Source: Mangrovibacter plantisponsor
GTDB taxonomy: Bacteria; Pseudomonadota; Gammaproteobacteria; Enterobacterales; Enterobacteriaceae
Assembly (NCBI RefSeq): GCF_003182475.1
Contig: NZ_QGTS01000006.1
Location: 1-64,000 of the forward strand
Direction of reading: 5' to 3'
Length of the DNA: 64,000 nucleotides
Part shown: positions 21,894-33,441 of the stretch, piece by piece
Layout of the letters: every line of letters begins with the position of its first letter
Numbering within the stretch: position 1 is the first letter of the stretch
Notes under the pieces: generated by a model
Database searches by the model: none
Told to the model about the DNA's origin: nothing
Seen by the model: the letters and a program-made list of their open reading frames with translations, nothing else
Translations under genes and position numbers: made by a program

Positions 21894-22388
21894 TTATTTA
21901 ACCTGTTTCAGAACATCTGCAGTGATATCTTTAACGTCACTGCTGGTATAAGCAACAGTGTTGGCGTCCAGCACTACATCGTAACCTTCATCAGCAGCCA
22001 CTTTTTTCACTGCGGATTCAATACGAGTAACCAGTTTGCCACGTTCTTCATTAGAACGGCGGGCGCGATCCTGTTCAAAAGCCTGAGCTTTGCTCTGGAA
22101 GGTTTCACGTTTAGCCATAACATCTTTTTCCAGCTTGCTACGGTCGCTGGCTTTCATGGTTGAACCATCACGTTGCAGACGTTGCATTTGGGATTGCAGG
22201 CTGTTTTCCATGCTTTGCAATTCACTGGCGCGGCCTTTGAACTCATTTTCAAGAGATTTAGAAACACCTGAGCTCTGCGCAACTTGCTGGAACAAGTTCC
22301 CCATGTTGACTACAGCGATTTTATCTGCTGCCTGAGCAGATGCAGCCATGACCAGACCCAAACCTGCTGCAACTAACCACTTTTTCAC
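21894..22388 (-). CDS. skp: Periplasmic chaperone Skp
   Basis: Trimeric jellyfish-shaped chaperone that shields unfolded outer-membrane proteins on the way to BAM. A Sec signal peptide (about 1-20, ending SAQA) precedes a basic, coiled-coil-rich mature chain with many Lys, Arg and Gln. Length 164 aa, three more than E. coli. It starts with GTG (22386-22388) behind AAGGAG. It lies between bamA and lpxD. Confidence 0.97.
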   Translation of the reverse strand: MKKWLVAAGLGLVMAASAQAADKIAVVNMGNLFQQVAQSSGVSKSLENEFKGRASELQSMENSLQSQMQRLQRDGSTMKASDRSKLEKDVMAKRETFQSKAQAFEQDRARRSNEERGKLVTRIESAVKKVAADEGYDVVLDANTVAYTSSDVKDITADVLKQVK

Positions 22389-22507
22389 AATAAAACTCCT
22401 TACCGTCCCAAATATACCCGAAGGTACGCTTTTGCCAGCCAGTAGTCACCAAAAATGAACTGACTGGCTGAGCTTTGCACTACGAGGCCATCCCGGGCCC
22501 GAAACAA

Positions 22508-24913
22508 TTACCAGGTTTTACCAATGTTAAACTGGAACTGCTCCGCTTTGTCTCCATCATATTTCTTAAATGGCTGCGCATAAGAAAAGACCAGTGGGCC
22601 TAATGGAGACATCCATTGTAAGGACACACCCGCAGACATACGGATATTAGTTGGATCACTATAGTCAGGGATACCTAACGCACGCATCTCTGCGGTATCT
22701 TTCCAGTGCGTATCCCAGACACTACCTGCATCAACAAACAGCGACGTACGCAGTGAGTTAGCATATTTCTCACTAACAAATGGAGTTGGCGTGATCAGCT
22801 CAAGGCTTGCCACACCCATAGCGTTACCACCCACTGCATCATTTGAGCTACAAACTGCAGCGGAGCTACAGTTATCCTGGCTCGGGCCATAATAAACTGC
22901 TTTAGGACCGATGTTGTTAGACTGGAAGCCACGCACAGTGCTTGAACCACCCGCGTAGAAGTTTTCATAGAATGGCATCTCTTTGCCACCCAACCCGTCA
23001 CCATAACCCCAACGAGTACGGCCTAACAGTACCCAGGTGTGGTCATCGTTAATCGGCAGATAACTTTGTGTATCCAGCGTAACTTTGTAGAACTCGTTAT
23101 CGGAGCCAGGAATAGTTACTTTACCATTCAGGTTAACGCGCGTACCTGAAGTTGGGAAGAAACCACGGTCAAGGCGGTTATATGTCCAGCCATAGTTAAA
23201 GGTGAAATCGTCCGCACTGTAGTCGTTATCAGTGGAAGTCATGTCAGCTTTCTGGCCAACAGAATCCAGATAACGCCACATCGCCACCTGAGGCTGCATA
23301 TTTGACAAGTCGTTATGCACATAACCTAAACCCGCACGCAACGTATTGTATTCGTTGATGGGGAAGCCCAGCGTTCCGTCCAGACCATAACTTTTGTTGG
23401 TATAGTCAGACAGGTCTGCGTCATCAGCTTTGAAGTCGTTATAGAAAATACGACCACCGAGGCTGACACCGTCGACCGTGAAATACGGGTTAGTGACAGA
23501 AAGTTCAGAGTAGGTCTGGTAATCATTCTTGGTACCGTTGATACCCACTGAATAGCCAGTACCTAACCAGTTATCCTGTTGCACACCGACCTGGAAGCTG
23601 ACGCCGCTTTCTGTACCGTAACCGACACCAAAGTTGAAGCTACCGGTATTACGCTCTTTAACTTTGTACACTACGTCAACTTCGTCCGGGTTACCCGGTA
23701 CACGTTGTGTATCCGTATCTACCGTTTCGAAATAGCCAAGGCGGTTCAGGCGCTCTTTACCTTGTTCAACTAAATCACTGCCCAGCCACGCACCTTCCAT
23801 CTGACGCATTTCACGGCGTAACACAGAATCTTTGGTGATATCGTTGCCTTCAAAACGAACACGGCGAACATAGAAACGGTTGCCCGCATCCACATTGATA
23901 TTCAGCTTAACGGTTTTATTCGCATCATCAATTTCGGGTACTGTCTGTACGCGCGGATACGCATAGCCGTATTTACCCAAGAGTTTTTTGATGTCGTCTT
24001 CCATCTTCGTCACTTTCGTGCCGTTATAGAGTTCGCCTGGCTCAATCTTAGTCAGCGCTTCGATTTCAGCGGAGTGACCTGCCAGGTTACCGCGAACGGT
24101 TACGCCCGAAAGCTTGTACTGATCGCCTTCAGTGATATTGATGGTGATATAAATGCCTTTCTTGTCTGGCGTGAGGCTGACCTGAGTTGAATCAATATTG
24201 AAACGCGCATAACCATGATCAAGGTAGAAACTGCGCAAGGTTTCCAGGTCACCAGACAGTTTTTGTTTCTGGTATTTTTGGTCAGCAACAACGTTCCACC
24301 ACGGCACTTCATCGCGTAACTGGAACCGGGATACAAGGCTGTCCGTACTGTAAGCATGGTTGCCAACAATATTGATCTGCTGAATTTTGGCAGATACCCC
24401 TTCCTGGAAAACCAGTTTCAGGTCAACACGGTTACGTGGAAGTGGCGTGACTACAGCTTTCACGCTGGCACTGTATTTACCAACGCTATAGTAGAAATCT
24501 TCCAGCCCCTTTTCGATATCAGACAGTGTTGTCCGGTCCAGCGCTTCGCCGACACGCACACCTGAAGCTTCAAGGTTCTGCTTGAGCATGTCGTCTTTCA
24601 CTGACTTATTACCGGCAAACGTGATGCTGGCAATCGTCGGGCGCTCTTTGACCTGAACTAACAAAGAATCGCCGTCACGCAGAACACGAACATCTTCAAA
24701 GTTACCGGTGGCGAACAGTGAACGGATTGTATTACTGATATCCTCGTCAGTGACGGTGTCCCCTGGACGCACCGGCATACTGAGAAGGGCCGCACCAACG
24801 GCGACTCGCTGCAGGCCTTCGAAATGAATATCCTTCACTACGAAACCGTCTGCGCCGTATACGGTAGCGCTGCTAAACAGCAGCGACGCTATGAGCAACT
24901 TTTTTATCGCCAT
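22508..24913 (-). CDS. bamA: Outer-membrane protein assembly factor BamA
   Basis: Essential Omp85 core of the BAM complex. Signal peptide 1-20 (ends VYGA), five POTRA domains to about 420, then a 16-strand barrel; the conserved VRGF motif of loop 6 is present and the chain ends FQFNIGKTW with the aromatic C-terminal signal. 801 aa, slightly shorter than E. coli (810), with changes in extracellular loops. Neighbours rseP and skp are as in E. coli. Confidence 0.98.
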   Translation of the reverse strand: MAIKKLLIASLLFSSATVYGADGFVVKDIHFEGLQRVAVGAALLSMPVRPGDTVTDEDISNTIRSLFATGNFEDVRVLRDGDSLLVQVKERPTIASITFAGNKSVKDDMLKQNLEASGVRVGEALDRTTLSDIEKGLEDFYYSVGKYSASVKAVVTPLPRNRVDLKLVFQEGVSAKIQQINIVGNHAYSTDSLVSRFQLRDEVPWWNVVADQKYQKQKLSGDLETLRSFYLDHGYARFNIDSTQVSLTPDKKGIYITINITEGDQYKLSGVTVRGNLAGHSAEIEALTKIEPGELYNGTKVTKMEDDIKKLLGKYGYAYPRVQTVPEIDDANKTVKLNINVDAGNRFYVRRVRFEGNDITKDSVLRREMRQMEGAWLGSDLVEQGKERLNRLGYFETVDTDTQRVPGNPDEVDVVYKVKERNTGSFNFGVGYGTESGVSFQVGVQQDNWLGTGYSVGINGTKNDYQTYSELSVTNPYFTVDGVSLGGRIFYNDFKADDADLSDYTNKSYGLDGTLGFPINEYNTLRAGLGYVHNDLSNMQPQVAMWRYLDSVGQKADMTSTDNDYSADDFTFNYGWTYNRLDRGFFPTSGTRVNLNGKVTIPGSDNEFYKVTLDTQSYLPINDDHTWVLLGRTRWGYGDGLGGKEMPFYENFYAGGSSTVRGFQSNNIGPKAVYYGPSQDNCSSAAVCSSNDAVGGNAMGVASLELITPTPFVSEKYANSLRTSLFVDAGSVWDTHWKDTAEMRALGIPDYSDPTNIRMSAGVSLQWMSPLGPLVFSYAQPFKKYDGDKAEQFQFNIGKTW

Positions 24914-24946
24914 CGTTATTATGCGTTCTTCCTAACCTGAGTCTCT

Positions 24947-26305
24947 CTATAACCGAGAGAAATCATTAAAAAGTGCAAGCCCCATTAACAGCATCAGTAG
25001 AACAGAACCAACCCGATAACTGAGGTCTTGAACTCGCTCGGAAACCGGTGCGCCTTTAAGCTTTTCAATAGCCAGAAACAGCAAGTGTCCCCCATCCAGC
25101 ACAGGAAGAGGAAACAGGTTGATTATCCCAAGATTCACACTGATGAGAGCAAGAAACATCAGGTAATAGATCAACCCAAACTCTGCTGACATTCCGGCAC
25201 CCTGAGCAATAGAAATGGGTCCACTCAGGTTGTTCAGCTTAACGTCACCGATTACTAATTTGCCCAACATGTCGACCGTGAGCTTCATCAATTGCCATGT
25301 TTTCCCCGTGGCTTCAATGACTGCGGCAAACGGCCCATACTGGCGCACTGTCTTATACTCATCAGGCAAAGGAATAACGTGCGGCACTACACCCGCGAAA
25401 CCCTCAACCTGTTTAGTTCTGCTGTTCTCTTTCACCGCTGGTATCAGTGTAAGAGAAAGCAAATTTCCTTTGCGTTCTACATCCAGCCGCAGTGGTTTAC
25501 CAGGGTTATCCCGCACCTGATTGACAAAATCTGACCACTGTTCCAATGGCTGACCATCGACTTTAACGATCCTGTCCCCTGCTTGCAAACCTGCATTGCT
25601 CGCGGCTGAATGAGGTTGGACCTCAGCAAGTACCGGTTCAACTTGTGGTGATACCGGTAAAAAACCAAGAGAAAGAACAGGATCCTGTTTGTCTGGTTCA
25701 AAGTGCCACTGGCGTAAATCCAGTGTGACATCACGCTGTTTATCTGTACCGAAAGGTGCCACACGCAGCGTCGTGCTGCTATCACCAATCTTACTGATAA
25801 ACGCGAGACGAACGGCATCCCAGTCAGGCGTTTCGATACCATCTACCGCTTTTAGTTCCGTACCGGGTGAAATTTGTGCCTGCGCTGCGATTGAATCTGG
25901 CGTAACGCCACTCACAACCGGATAGACACTGGGGATACCAATAATGAAGACCATCCAGTAGGCAAAGATGGCAAAAATGAAGTTAGCAACCGGGCCTGCC
26001 GCAATTATTGCGGCACGCTGAGCGATGGTTTTGTTATTGAAAGCCTGGTGACGCTGTTCAGGCGCAACAGGTTCAATGCGCTCATCCAGCATTTTGACAT
26101 ATCCCCCCAGGGGGATAAGTGCGATGACAAACTCAGTACCCTGTTTATCTGTCCGTTTCCACAATGCCTTGCCGAAACCAATAGAAAAACGGTCAACACG
26201 GACTCCACAACGCCGCGCAACCCAAAAATGGCCGAACTCGTGCACCGTAATTAAAACCCCGAGTGCAACGATAAAAGCAGCCAGATTCCAGAGTATGCTG
26301 AGCAT
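24947..26305 (-). CDS. rseP: Sigma-E regulatory site-2 protease RseP
   Basis: Inner-membrane zinc metalloprotease that cuts RseA after DegS and releases sigma-E; it also clears signal-peptide remnants. HEFGH (H22, E23, H26) is in the first membrane segment, two tandem PDZ domains fill the periplasmic part, and the third zinc ligand Asp lies in the LDGG motif near the C-terminus. 452 aa (E. coli 450). It follows cdsA by 11 nt. Confidence 0.98.
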   Translation of the reverse strand: MLSILWNLAAFIVALGVLITVHEFGHFWVARRCGVRVDRFSIGFGKALWKRTDKQGTEFVIALIPLGGYVKMLDERIEPVAPEQRHQAFNNKTIAQRAAIIAAGPVANFIFAIFAYWMVFIIGIPSVYPVVSGVTPDSIAAQAQISPGTELKAVDGIETPDWDAVRLAFISKIGDSSTTLRVAPFGTDKQRDVTLDLRQWHFEPDKQDPVLSLGFLPVSPQVEPVLAEVQPHSAASNAGLQAGDRIVKVDGQPLEQWSDFVNQVRDNPGKPLRLDVERKGNLLSLTLIPAVKENSRTKQVEGFAGVVPHVIPLPDEYKTVRQYGPFAAVIEATGKTWQLMKLTVDMLGKLVIGDVKLNNLSGPISIAQGAGMSAEFGLIYYLMFLALISVNLGIINLFPLPVLDGGHLLFLAIEKLKGAPVSERVQDLSYRVGSVLLMLLMGLALFNDFSRL

Positions 26306-26316
26306 AAAACCTTCCG

Positions 26317-27174
26317 TTAAATCGTCCTGAAGACTAACAACAAGAGACAGGCAAAAACAGGAACTGCGGCTGTCAAACTGTCGATACGGTCGAGAATACC
26401 GCCATGCCCGGGAATCAACGAACCACTGTCTTTGATACCCGCTTCACGTTTAAACATACTTTCTGTTAAATCACCCAACACTGATGCCAGTGCGGCGATA
26501 ACAGAACAAGTTAACAGAGTAACCGGCGCAACGTCTAAATGGGCCAGTGCGCCAAATACCCACGCAATAACAGCGGATGTCAGCAAACCACCAATAAACC
26601 CTTGCCATGTTTTCCCCGGAGACACTTTCGGTGCCAGCTTATGCTTGCCAAACAGTTTGCCAAACATGTAAGCCCCTGAATCTGCACCCCACACCAGGAA
26701 CATGACATACAACAACCATACAGACCCGGCATAATGGTTGTCATCATAATGCCAGGAACGCAGAACTACCATGCCCCAAAAAAACGGCACAATGGTGGCA
26801 ACGCCAAAGCACAGGCGTAAGATGTGTGAGCGCCGCCAGACAGTGGCAGAAGCCGGGTAAGTTAATACCAGCAGCAGTGCGACACACCACCAGCCCAGGG
26901 CAAGCCACAGCCAACCCTCAATCAAAGGAATACGCGCATTATGGCGATATTCCGGCAACAGAAACAACATCAAGGCTAAAAGCAAGCCACATAATACCGC
27001 CAGCCAGACACGTTGAGAGCGGCTCTTAAAGCCACTCAATTGCCCCCACTCCCAGGCGGCAAGCATGCACACGACCAGCGTCACAATGGCAAACCCTGCG
27101 GGCGGCAGCCAGAATAACGCAGCAATGACGACCGGTATTAAAATAAATGCGGAAATCAGGCGATACTTCAGCAA
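26317..27174 (-). CDS. cdsA: Phosphatidate cytidylyltransferase CdsA
   Basis: Integral membrane enzyme making CDP-diacylglycerol, the precursor of all phospholipids. About eight membrane segments; the signature [17 protein letters not shown] stretch and the [12 protein letters not shown] end are intact. I chose TTG 27174 (285 aa, [10 protein letters not shown] as in E. coli); a GGGGG sits 6 nt upstream. A TTG two codons earlier abuts that G-run and cannot be spaced well. It lies between uppS and rseP. Confidence 0.95.
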   Translation of the reverse strand: MLKYRLISAFILIPVVIAALFWLPPAGFAIVTLVVCMLAAWEWGQLSGFKSRSQRVWLAVLCGLLLALMLFLLPEYRHNARIPLIEGWLWLALGWWCVALLLVLTYPASATVWRRSHILRLCFGVATIVPFFWGMVVLRSWHYDDNHYAGSVWLLYVMFLVWGADSGAYMFGKLFGKHKLAPKVSPGKTWQGFIGGLLTSAVIAWVFGALAHLDVAPVTLLTCSVIAALASVLGDLTESMFKREAGIKDSGSLIPGHGGILDRIDSLTAAVPVFACLLLLVFRTI

Positions 27175-27186
27175 AAGCAACCCCCA

Positions 27187-27945
27187 TCAGGCTTTTTCGC
27201 CATCCGGTGCTGTACCGCCATAACGACGTTCCCTGCTCGCAAAGGCATTGAGTGCACCTTCAAAATCTTGTTCATCGAAATCAGGCCAAAGCACTTCGGT
27301 AAAGTAAAGTTCAGCATAGGCTATCTGCCAGAGCAAAAAATTACTGATCCGGTGTTCTCCACCTGTCCTAATCACTAAATCCACGGGTGACAACTCATTC
27401 ATACAAACCTGTTGCCCCAGCATGTCTTCATCAATTTGCTCAGGGAGAACTTCGCCTGACTGAACGCGCGCAGCAAGCGCTTTCACTCCCTGAATGATAT
27501 CCCAGCGCCCGCCATAGTTGGCGGCGATATTCAGCGTCAGCCCAGTATTCTGAGCAGTTAACGCCTCCGCTTTTCTGATCCGTTCCTGTAACCGCGCATT
27601 AAAACGGCTGGTATCACCAATAACCCGCAAACGGACATTGTTGCGGTGCAGGTTTTTCACCTCGCTGTCCAGCGCCCAGATGAACAGTTCCATTAAAGCA
27701 CTGACTTCTTGTGCCGGACGGTTCCAGTTTTCGCTACTGAACGCATACAGTGTTAATGCATCCAGGCCGTTATTCGCGGCAAACGTTACAGCCCTGCGAA
27801 CCGATTTGGCACCGGCTTTATGGCCAAAGGCCCTCATTTTACCCTGACGTTTCGCCCAGCGCCCGTTACCATCCATAATGATGGCGACATGACGGGCACC
27901 ATGTTCAGGCAAACTTTCGCTTAATGGTTGGTTAGCAGACAACAT
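27187..27945 (-). CDS. uppS: Undecaprenyl diphosphate synthase UppS
   Basis: Cis-prenyltransferase extending FPP by eight isoprene units to C55-PP, the lipid carrier for peptidoglycan, O-antigen and ECA. The catalytic Asp D25 is in [13 protein letters not shown], and [12 protein letters not shown] is the conserved C-terminal block. 252 aa (E. coli 253). cdsA follows within about a dozen bases. Also called ispU. Confidence 0.97.
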   Translation of the reverse strand: MLSANQPLSESLPEHGARHVAIIMDGNGRWAKRQGKMRAFGHKAGAKSVRRAVTFAANNGLDALTLYAFSSENWNRPAQEVSALMELFIWALDSEVKNLHRNNVRLRVIGDTSRFNARLQERIRKAEALTAQNTGLTLNIAANYGGRWDIIQGVKALAARVQSGEVLPEQIDEDMLGQQVCMNELSPVDLVIRTGGEHRISNFLLWQIAYAELYFTEVLWPDFDEQDFEGALNAFASRERRYGGTAPDGEKA

Positions 27946-28003
27946 AACGCGTTTTATTCCCTAATCGGATTAAGCGGTTCTCAGGAATACTGATGCCTTT
28001 ACG

Positions 28004-28030
28004 TAAAAAAGCCGTGCTCAATCACGGCTT
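28004..28030 (-). terminator. Terminator between dxr and uppS
   Basis: Stem GCCGTG/CACGGC around a 6-base loop (28011-28028), with A/T flanks; on the minus strand it is followed by TTTTTTACG. It lies in the dxr-uppS spacer. A second inverted repeat (28031-28066) abuts it on the upstream side. It likely reduces transcription from dxr into uppS, unless uppS has its own promoter. Confidence 0.8.
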
Positions 28031-28066
28031 ACCCGATAAAAAAACAAACTCAGACATTTATCGGGT
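28031..28066 (-). repeat. Inverted repeat upstream of the dxr terminator
   Basis: ACCCGATAAA (28031-28040) and TTTATCGGGT (28057-28066) are perfect 10-bp inverted copies around a 16-base A/T-rich loop. The right arm of the dxr terminator touches this repeat. It may stabilise the dxr 3' end or act as an alternative fold; no function is shown. Confidence 0.6.
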
Positions 28067-28128
28067 GGCGCAGACTATATCACCTCAGCCTGATGCTCAC
28101 AAATGGCACGGAATTTAGCGCGTGAATA

Positions 28129-29334
28129 TTACCCACGCCAGCCCCCAATATGGCTAACCTGTTTACTTGCCAGTTCACGAGCACCTGCATCGACATCCAG
28201 CACTTCATCAACTGATAATGGCTCCCTGGCATTCAGCTTATCCAGCACTGCGCTGTTAACCTGGGCAATATCCGTAAAACGAATACGATTCGCCAGAAAT
28301 GCCGCTACTGCAACCTCATTGGCTGCATTCAGTGCAGTTGTCGCAGCCTGGCCTTGCTGAGAGGCATCAATTGCCAGGCGCAGACAAGGATAGCGTGAAT
28401 AATCTGGCTGGCTGAAAGTCAGTTGGCTCAGACGGCAAAAATCGAGTGGTTTCACGCCAGCGTTAACACGGCCAGGCCACCCCATTGTATGGGCAATGGG
28501 TGTACGCATATCAGGTTCGCCCAGTTGTGCCAGCACGCTACCATCACGGTAACGCACCATTGAATGAATCACCGACTGAGGGTGAATCAGAACTTCCATT
28601 TGCTGTGCTGAGGCATTAAAAAGCCAGCGGGCTTCAATATACTCGAGTCCCTTGTTCATCATTGTGGCCGAATCGACTGAAATCTTACGCCCCATTGACC
28701 AGTTAGGATGATGGCAAGCCTGTTCAGGCGTCATCATTTCAAGGTCGCTCAGCGCTGTTTCACGAAAAGGCCCACCAGATCCAGTGAGAAGAATGGATGA
28801 CACTCCATACTCTTCCAGTTCAGCGTATCCCAGATTTTGTTGGATTGGTTCCGGTAAACTCTGAAAAATAGCATTATGTTCGCTGTCCACAGGTAACAAT
28901 TGCGCGCCATATTGCTTCACCGCATTCATGAAAAGACGCCCACAGGTGACCAGCGACTCTTTGTTGGCAAGCAAAATTTGCTTACCTGCTTTTATTGCGG
29001 CAAGGGTTGGCAGCAGGCCTGCAGCCCCAACAATAGCGGCCATAACCTGGTCAACGCCATCCAGTGCCGCCATTTCGCATGCAGCCTGCGGGCCGGACAG
29101 CACCTCTGTTTTGATGCCTGCATCCCGCAATTGCTGGCGCAAAGCACGGGCACTCTCCTCATCGTTCATCACAGCGAAACGCGGGTTAAATTCCAGACAT
29201 TGCTCAACCATGCGCGTGACATTTTTGCCAGCGACAAGCGCGGTAACAGAAAATTGCTGAGAATTATGGCGGATGACATCGAGGGTGCTACTACCCACTG
29301 ACCCGGTGGACCCGAGAATAGTCAATTGCTTCAT
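28129..29334 (-). CDS. dxr: 1-deoxy-D-xylulose 5-phosphate reductoisomerase
   Basis: Second enzyme of the MEP isoprenoid pathway, forming MEP with NADPH and a divalent metal; the fosmidomycin target. N-terminal GSTGSVG binds NADPH; LLANKES, the metal motif VDSEH and the SxxMNKGLE stretch are intact. ATG 29334 gives [12 protein letters not shown] and 401 aa (E. coli 398). An in-frame ATG 66 bp upstream would add an unsupported tail. Confidence 0.97.
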   Translation of the reverse strand: MKQLTILGSTGSVGSSTLDVIRHNSQQFSVTALVAGKNVTRMVEQCLEFNPRFAVMNDEESARALRQQLRDAGIKTEVLSGPQAACEMAALDGVDQVMAAIVGAAGLLPTLAAIKAGKQILLANKESLVTCGRLFMNAVKQYGAQLLPVDSEHNAIFQSLPEPIQQNLGYAELEEYGVSSILLTGSGGPFRETALSDLEMMTPEQACHHPNWSMGRKISVDSATMMNKGLEYIEARWLFNASAQQMEVLIHPQSVIHSMVRYRDGSVLAQLGEPDMRTPIAHTMGWPGRVNAGVKPLDFCRLSQLTFSQPDYSRYPCLRLAIDASQQGQAATTALNAANEVAVAAFLANRIRFTDIAQVNSAVLDKLNAREPLSVDEVLDVDAGARELASKQVSHIGGWRG

Positions 29335-29535
29335 GCGTTGCCTGTTGTAGAACTGAGTGACCAGGCACATCGTTACCTGATTCGCTCCTGACTGCAGCAC
29401 ACCTGCAGTACCCTCTCTTTCAGCACACAGGCTGAACAGAGAAAATCACTGAATTGCCCTAAAACGATGCTGGCTGATACGCCAGATTGCCTGGTGGCAA
29501 AGGCAGTCAGTGCCCAGAAACTAAGCACTACTGAC

Positions 29536-29565
29536 AAAAAAGCCGTGAGTCAGACACGGCTTTTT
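29536..29565 (-). terminator. Terminator after frr
   Basis: AAAAAAGCCGTG / CACGGCTTTTT around a 7-base loop, about 20 bp past the frr stop. On the minus strand the stem ends in TTTTTTGTC, a strong U-tract. The same GCCGTG/CACGGC arms occur in the dxr terminator at 28011-28028. Confidence 0.88.
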
Positions 29566-29587
29566 CTTGCAGCGCTAAGTCATTCAA

Positions 29588-30145
29588 TCAGAACTGCATC
29601 AGTTCTGCTTCTTTATCTGCCAGTGCTGCGTCAACTTTCTTGATTGCTGCATCAGTCAGTTTCTGAACATCATCCTGAGAACGACGATCGTCATCTTCAC
29701 TGATTTCTTTTTCTTTCAGCAAAGCCTTAACTTTATCGTTAGCGTCACGACGTACGTTACGCACCGCAACACGCGCCTGTTCAGCTTCGCCACGCACGAC
29801 TTTGATCAAGTCTTTACGGCGTTCTTCAGTCAGTGGCGGCAGTGGCACACGAATAACACTCCCGGCGGAGTTCGGGTTCAGACCCAGGTCTGAAGCCATG
29901 ATCGCTTTTTCTACTGCCGGACCCATGGTGCGGTCAAATACAGTCAGCGCCAGGGTACGGGAATCTTCTGCAACCACGTTTGCCAGTTGGCGCAATGGGG
30001 TTGGCGTACCATAGTATTCAACCATGATACCGTCCAGCAGGCTGGGAGATGCACGGCCTGTGCGGACTTTGCTGATTTGATTTTTAAATGCTTCAACGCA
30101 TTTTTCCATACGCACTTCAGCATCTTTTCTGATGTCGTTAATCAC
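29588..30145 (-). CDS. frr: Ribosome recycling factor
   Basis: With EF-G, splits the post-termination ribosome. The 185-aa chain has the tRNA-like two-domain layout (three-helix bundle plus small domain), with the conserved [14 protein letters not shown]. It begins with GTG (30143-30145); AAGGA lies 8 nt upstream. It stands between pyrH and dxr, as in E. coli. Confidence 0.98.
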   Translation of the reverse strand: MINDIRKDAEVRMEKCVEAFKNQISKVRTGRASPSLLDGIMVEYYGTPTPLRQLANVVAEDSRTLALTVFDRTMGPAVEKAIMASDLGLNPNSAGSVIRVPLPPLTEERRKDLIKVVRGEAEQARVAVRNVRRDANDKVKALLKEKEISEDDDRRSQDDVQKLTDAAIKKVDAALADKEAELMQF

Positions 30146-30316
30146 GTTACGAATCCTTGAAAACTGGTTGTCAGGCAGACCACACTTCTGTTTCCTCCCA
30201 CACTTACTGTGGTTGACCTAAGTATAGTCTCGTGAAATTCATGGCACCCGTATGGCTGCCTGTCGTCAAACTAACTTTTCTGGACTGAATGGTACCCTAT
30301 TCCGGCCCTGGGAACA

Positions 30317-31042
30317 TTAGTCTGTAATCAAAGTGCCTTCTTTTTCACCCATAACCACCCGACGCAGTGCGCCCGGCTTGTTCATATTGAAAACACGGAT
30401 GGGTAATTTGTGATCGCGCGCAAGTGTAAATGCGGCCAGGTCCATCACTTTCAATTCTCTGTCGAGAACGTCGTGATAAGACAATTGTTCATAAAGCGTT
30501 GCGGAAGGGTCTTTAACCGGGTCAGCAGAAAACACACCATCAACTTTCGTTGCTTTCAGTACTACATCGGCTTCAATTTCAATGCCACGCAGACATGCTG
30601 CTGAGTCAGTAGTAAAGAAAGGATTACCAGTACCCGCGGAAAAAATAACGACACGGTTGTTACGCAACAAGCTGATTGCTTCTGCCCAGCTATAGTTATC
30701 ACACACGCCATTAAGCGGAATAGCTGACATCAAACGTGCATTCACATAAGCACGATGCAAAGCGTCACGCATAGCCAGGCCATTCATTACTGTCGCCAGC
30801 ATGCCCATATGGTCACCGACCACACGGTTCATCCCAGCCTGAGCAAGGCCGGCACCGCGGAATAAATTACCGCCGCCGATGACTACCCCGACCTGGATCC
30901 CCAGTTCAACCAATTCTTTGATCTCCTGAGCCATACGATCCAGTATGCTCGCGTCAATACCGAAGCCTTCCGCTCCTTGCAGTGCTTCCCCACTCAATTT
31001 GAGCAGAATGCGCTTGTAGACAGGTTTTGCGTTGGTAGCCAT
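30317..31042 (-). CDS. pyrH: Uridylate kinase PyrH
   Basis: Hexameric amino-acid-kinase-fold enzyme phosphorylating UMP to UDP, activated by GTP and inhibited by UTP. KLSGEAL (phosphate binding), GGGNLFRG and the TDSAACLRG region are present. ATG 31042 gives [11 protein letters not shown] and 241 aa, exactly the E. coli length; the 35-codon upstream extension is not supported. Confidence 0.98.
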   Translation of the reverse strand: MATNAKPVYKRILLKLSGEALQGAEGFGIDASILDRMAQEIKELVELGIQVGVVIGGGNLFRGAGLAQAGMNRVVGDHMGMLATVMNGLAMRDALHRAYVNARLMSAIPLNGVCDNYSWAEAISLLRNNRVVIFSAGTGNPFFTTDSAACLRGIEIEADVVLKATKVDGVFSADPVKDPSATLYEQLSYHDVLDRELKVMDLAAFTLARDHKLPIRVFNMNKPGALRRVVMGEKEGTLITD

Positions 31043-31263
31043 GTTTCTTTCCTGGGACAGTAAACAAATGGAATGGATAATCTGGTGACAATATTTGTCA
31101 TATTTCAGGACGGCGGACATCAGAGCAGGCCGATTTTTGCAGGCCACCTCAATGTTCTGGTATTTCGCCGGACAAGTGCCATCCTGTTGTCATGCTTTCC
31201 CCTGCCGGTTGCAGGCATTATCACATTTTTTTAGGGTGGCTTAGTTCTGAAAATGACAGATAC

Positions 31264-31293
31264 AAAAAAGGAGCCGCCCTAAGACGGCTCCTT
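31264..31293 (-). terminator. Terminator after tsf
   Basis: GGAGCCG/CGGCTCC stem (31270-31276 with 31285-31291) extended by AA/TT pairs, starting 7 bp past the tsf stop; the minus strand continues in TTTTTT. It closes the rpsB-tsf operon before pyrH. Confidence 0.88.
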
Positions 31294-31299
31294 CCGGCA

Positions 31300-32151
31300 T
31301 TACGAGTTTTTGGACATTGCTGCAACTTCAGCAGCGAAGTCAACTTCCGCTTTTTCAATGCCTTCACCCACTTCAAAGCGGATGAAACCTGTTACGTCAG
31401 CATTGTGCTCTTTCAGCAACTGACCAACAGTTTTGCTCGGATCCATTACGAAGTTCTGACCAGTCAGAGAGATCTCACCGGTGAACTTACGCATACGGCC
31501 TTCAACCATTTTTTCAGCGATTTCACGCGGTTTGCCAGACTGCATGGCAATATCCAGCTGGATTTGGTGTTCGTGGCTTACTACGTCAGCCGGTACATCT
31601 TCCGGTTTAACGTATTCTGGTTTGCTGGCAGCAACGTGCATGGCAATGTGTTTAACCAGTTCGTCATCCGCACCAGTCGCAGCAACCATAACACCGATAC
31701 GCGCACCGTGCAGGTAAGAACCCAGAACATCACCTTCGATAACAGAAACACGACGGATGTTGATGTTTTCACCAATTTTAGCAACCAGTGCAGTACGCTG
31801 TTCTTCGAACTGCGCTTTCAGAACTTCAACATCGGAAACACGGCCAGCCAGAGCTGCTGCCAGAACTTCTTCGCCGAATGCTTTAAAGCCAGCATCTTTA
31901 GCAACGAAGTCAGTTTCGCAGTTCAGTTCCAGAACGAGACCAAATTTGCCATCGATAGCAGTCAGGATAACGCCTTCAGCAGCAACACGGCCTGCTTTTT
32001 TAGCGGCTTTTGCCTGACCAGATTTACGCATGTTATCGATTGCCAGTTCGATGTCGCCATTAGCTTCGACCAGCGCTTTTTTACATTCCATCATGCCTGC
32101 GCCAGTACGTTCGCGCAGCTCTTTTACCAGAGAAGCGGTAATTTCTGCCAT
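31300..32151 (-). CDS. tsf: Elongation factor Ts
   Basis: Nucleotide-exchange factor for EF-Tu. 283 aa as in E. coli, with the N-terminal UBA-like region ([16 protein letters not shown]) and the core TDFVAKD motif that inserts next to the EF-Tu nucleotide site. Second gene of rpsB-tsf; a terminator-like attenuator in the spacer (32327-32353) would lower its transcription relative to rpsB. Confidence 0.98.
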   Translation of the reverse strand: MAEITASLVKELRERTGAGMMECKKALVEANGDIELAIDNMRKSGQAKAAKKAGRVAAEGVILTAIDGKFGLVLELNCETDFVAKDAGFKAFGEEVLAAALAGRVSDVEVLKAQFEEQRTALVAKIGENINIRRVSVIEGDVLGSYLHGARIGVMVAATGADDELVKHIAMHVAASKPEYVKPEDVPADVVSHEHQIQLDIAMQSGKPREIAEKMVEGRMRKFTGEISLTGQNFVMDPSKTVGQLLKEHNADVTGFIRFEVGEGIEKAEVDFAAEVAAMSKNS

Positions 32152-32288
32152 TTTCTAATCCTCGGTTATCTCGTGCGGGGAGATATACCCTGCATGTTGA
32201 AGCCACACCCGGCACCTGTAACAAGTGCTTTCAGATGTGTTTTACCACACCACTGTGACACCAATGCAAAAGGGTATAGCGTTCAGCT

Positions 32289-32312
32289 TGTCTGGCTTTA
32301 TAAAGCCGGACA
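32289..32312 (-). repeat. Long near-perfect palindrome in the rpsB-tsf spacer
   Basis: TGTCTGGCTTTA faces TAAAGCCGGACA with one mismatch, giving a hairpin around a central TATA. It lies between the rpsB attenuator and tsf. It could mask or stabilise the tsf leader on transcripts that pass the attenuator. Confidence 0.55.
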
Positions 32313-32326
32313 GGCCGGACTCAAAC

Positions 32327-32353
32327 AAAAAAGGGAGCCTGAGACAGGCCCCC
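32327..32353 (-). terminator. Partial terminator between rpsB and tsf
   Basis: On the minus strand GGGGGCCTG and CAGGCTCCC form a strong stem (one mismatch) around a TCT loop, followed by TTTTTTG. It begins about 50 bp after the rpsB stop. E. coli has an rpsB-tsf intergenic terminator with read-through, which this matches in place and form. Confidence 0.85.
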
Positions 32354-32405
32354 TAACCAAACTATTCATACCTGGTTAATAAGGGCTCTTAAAGAGCGAA
32401 CCTTA

Positions 32406-33285
<880 letters not shown>

Positions 33286-33290
<5 letters not shown>

Positions 33291-33321
33291 TTTATACCAC
33301 AAATGACGCAAGGACTCCAAT
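33286..33321 (-). promoter_or_regulatory. Putative rpsB promoter
   Basis: On the minus strand TATAAA lies about 18 bp downstream of TTGGAG, followed by a GC-rich discriminator (GCGCGCCGG) as expected of a stringently controlled ribosomal protein promoter. The 310-bp rpsB-map spacer otherwise holds only the rpsB leader and the map upstream region. Confidence 0.5.
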
Positions 33322-33441
33322 AGTTGTTGCCGGGTTCTTTACTTCATCATTCCCGATTTGGCACTCCTTCGCCTGCCCTGATAACATTAGCGTTACTTTC
33401 TTTAATTATTGCCGAAATCCCGGCATCTGCGGACCTGATTA

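Noticed and set aside
22436-22470. Imperfect inverted repeat (CAGCCAGT/ACTGGCTG) between bamA and skp
   Set aside because: No U-tract and a 19-base loop inside an operon; possibly an RNA-processing site, but not enough to call a feature.
31192-32379. A 395-codon open frame on the plus strand opposite tsf
   Set aside because: It lies antisense to the highly expressed tsf gene, where strong codon bias leaves the opposite frame open; the product is Phe/Asn-rich with no recognisable domain.
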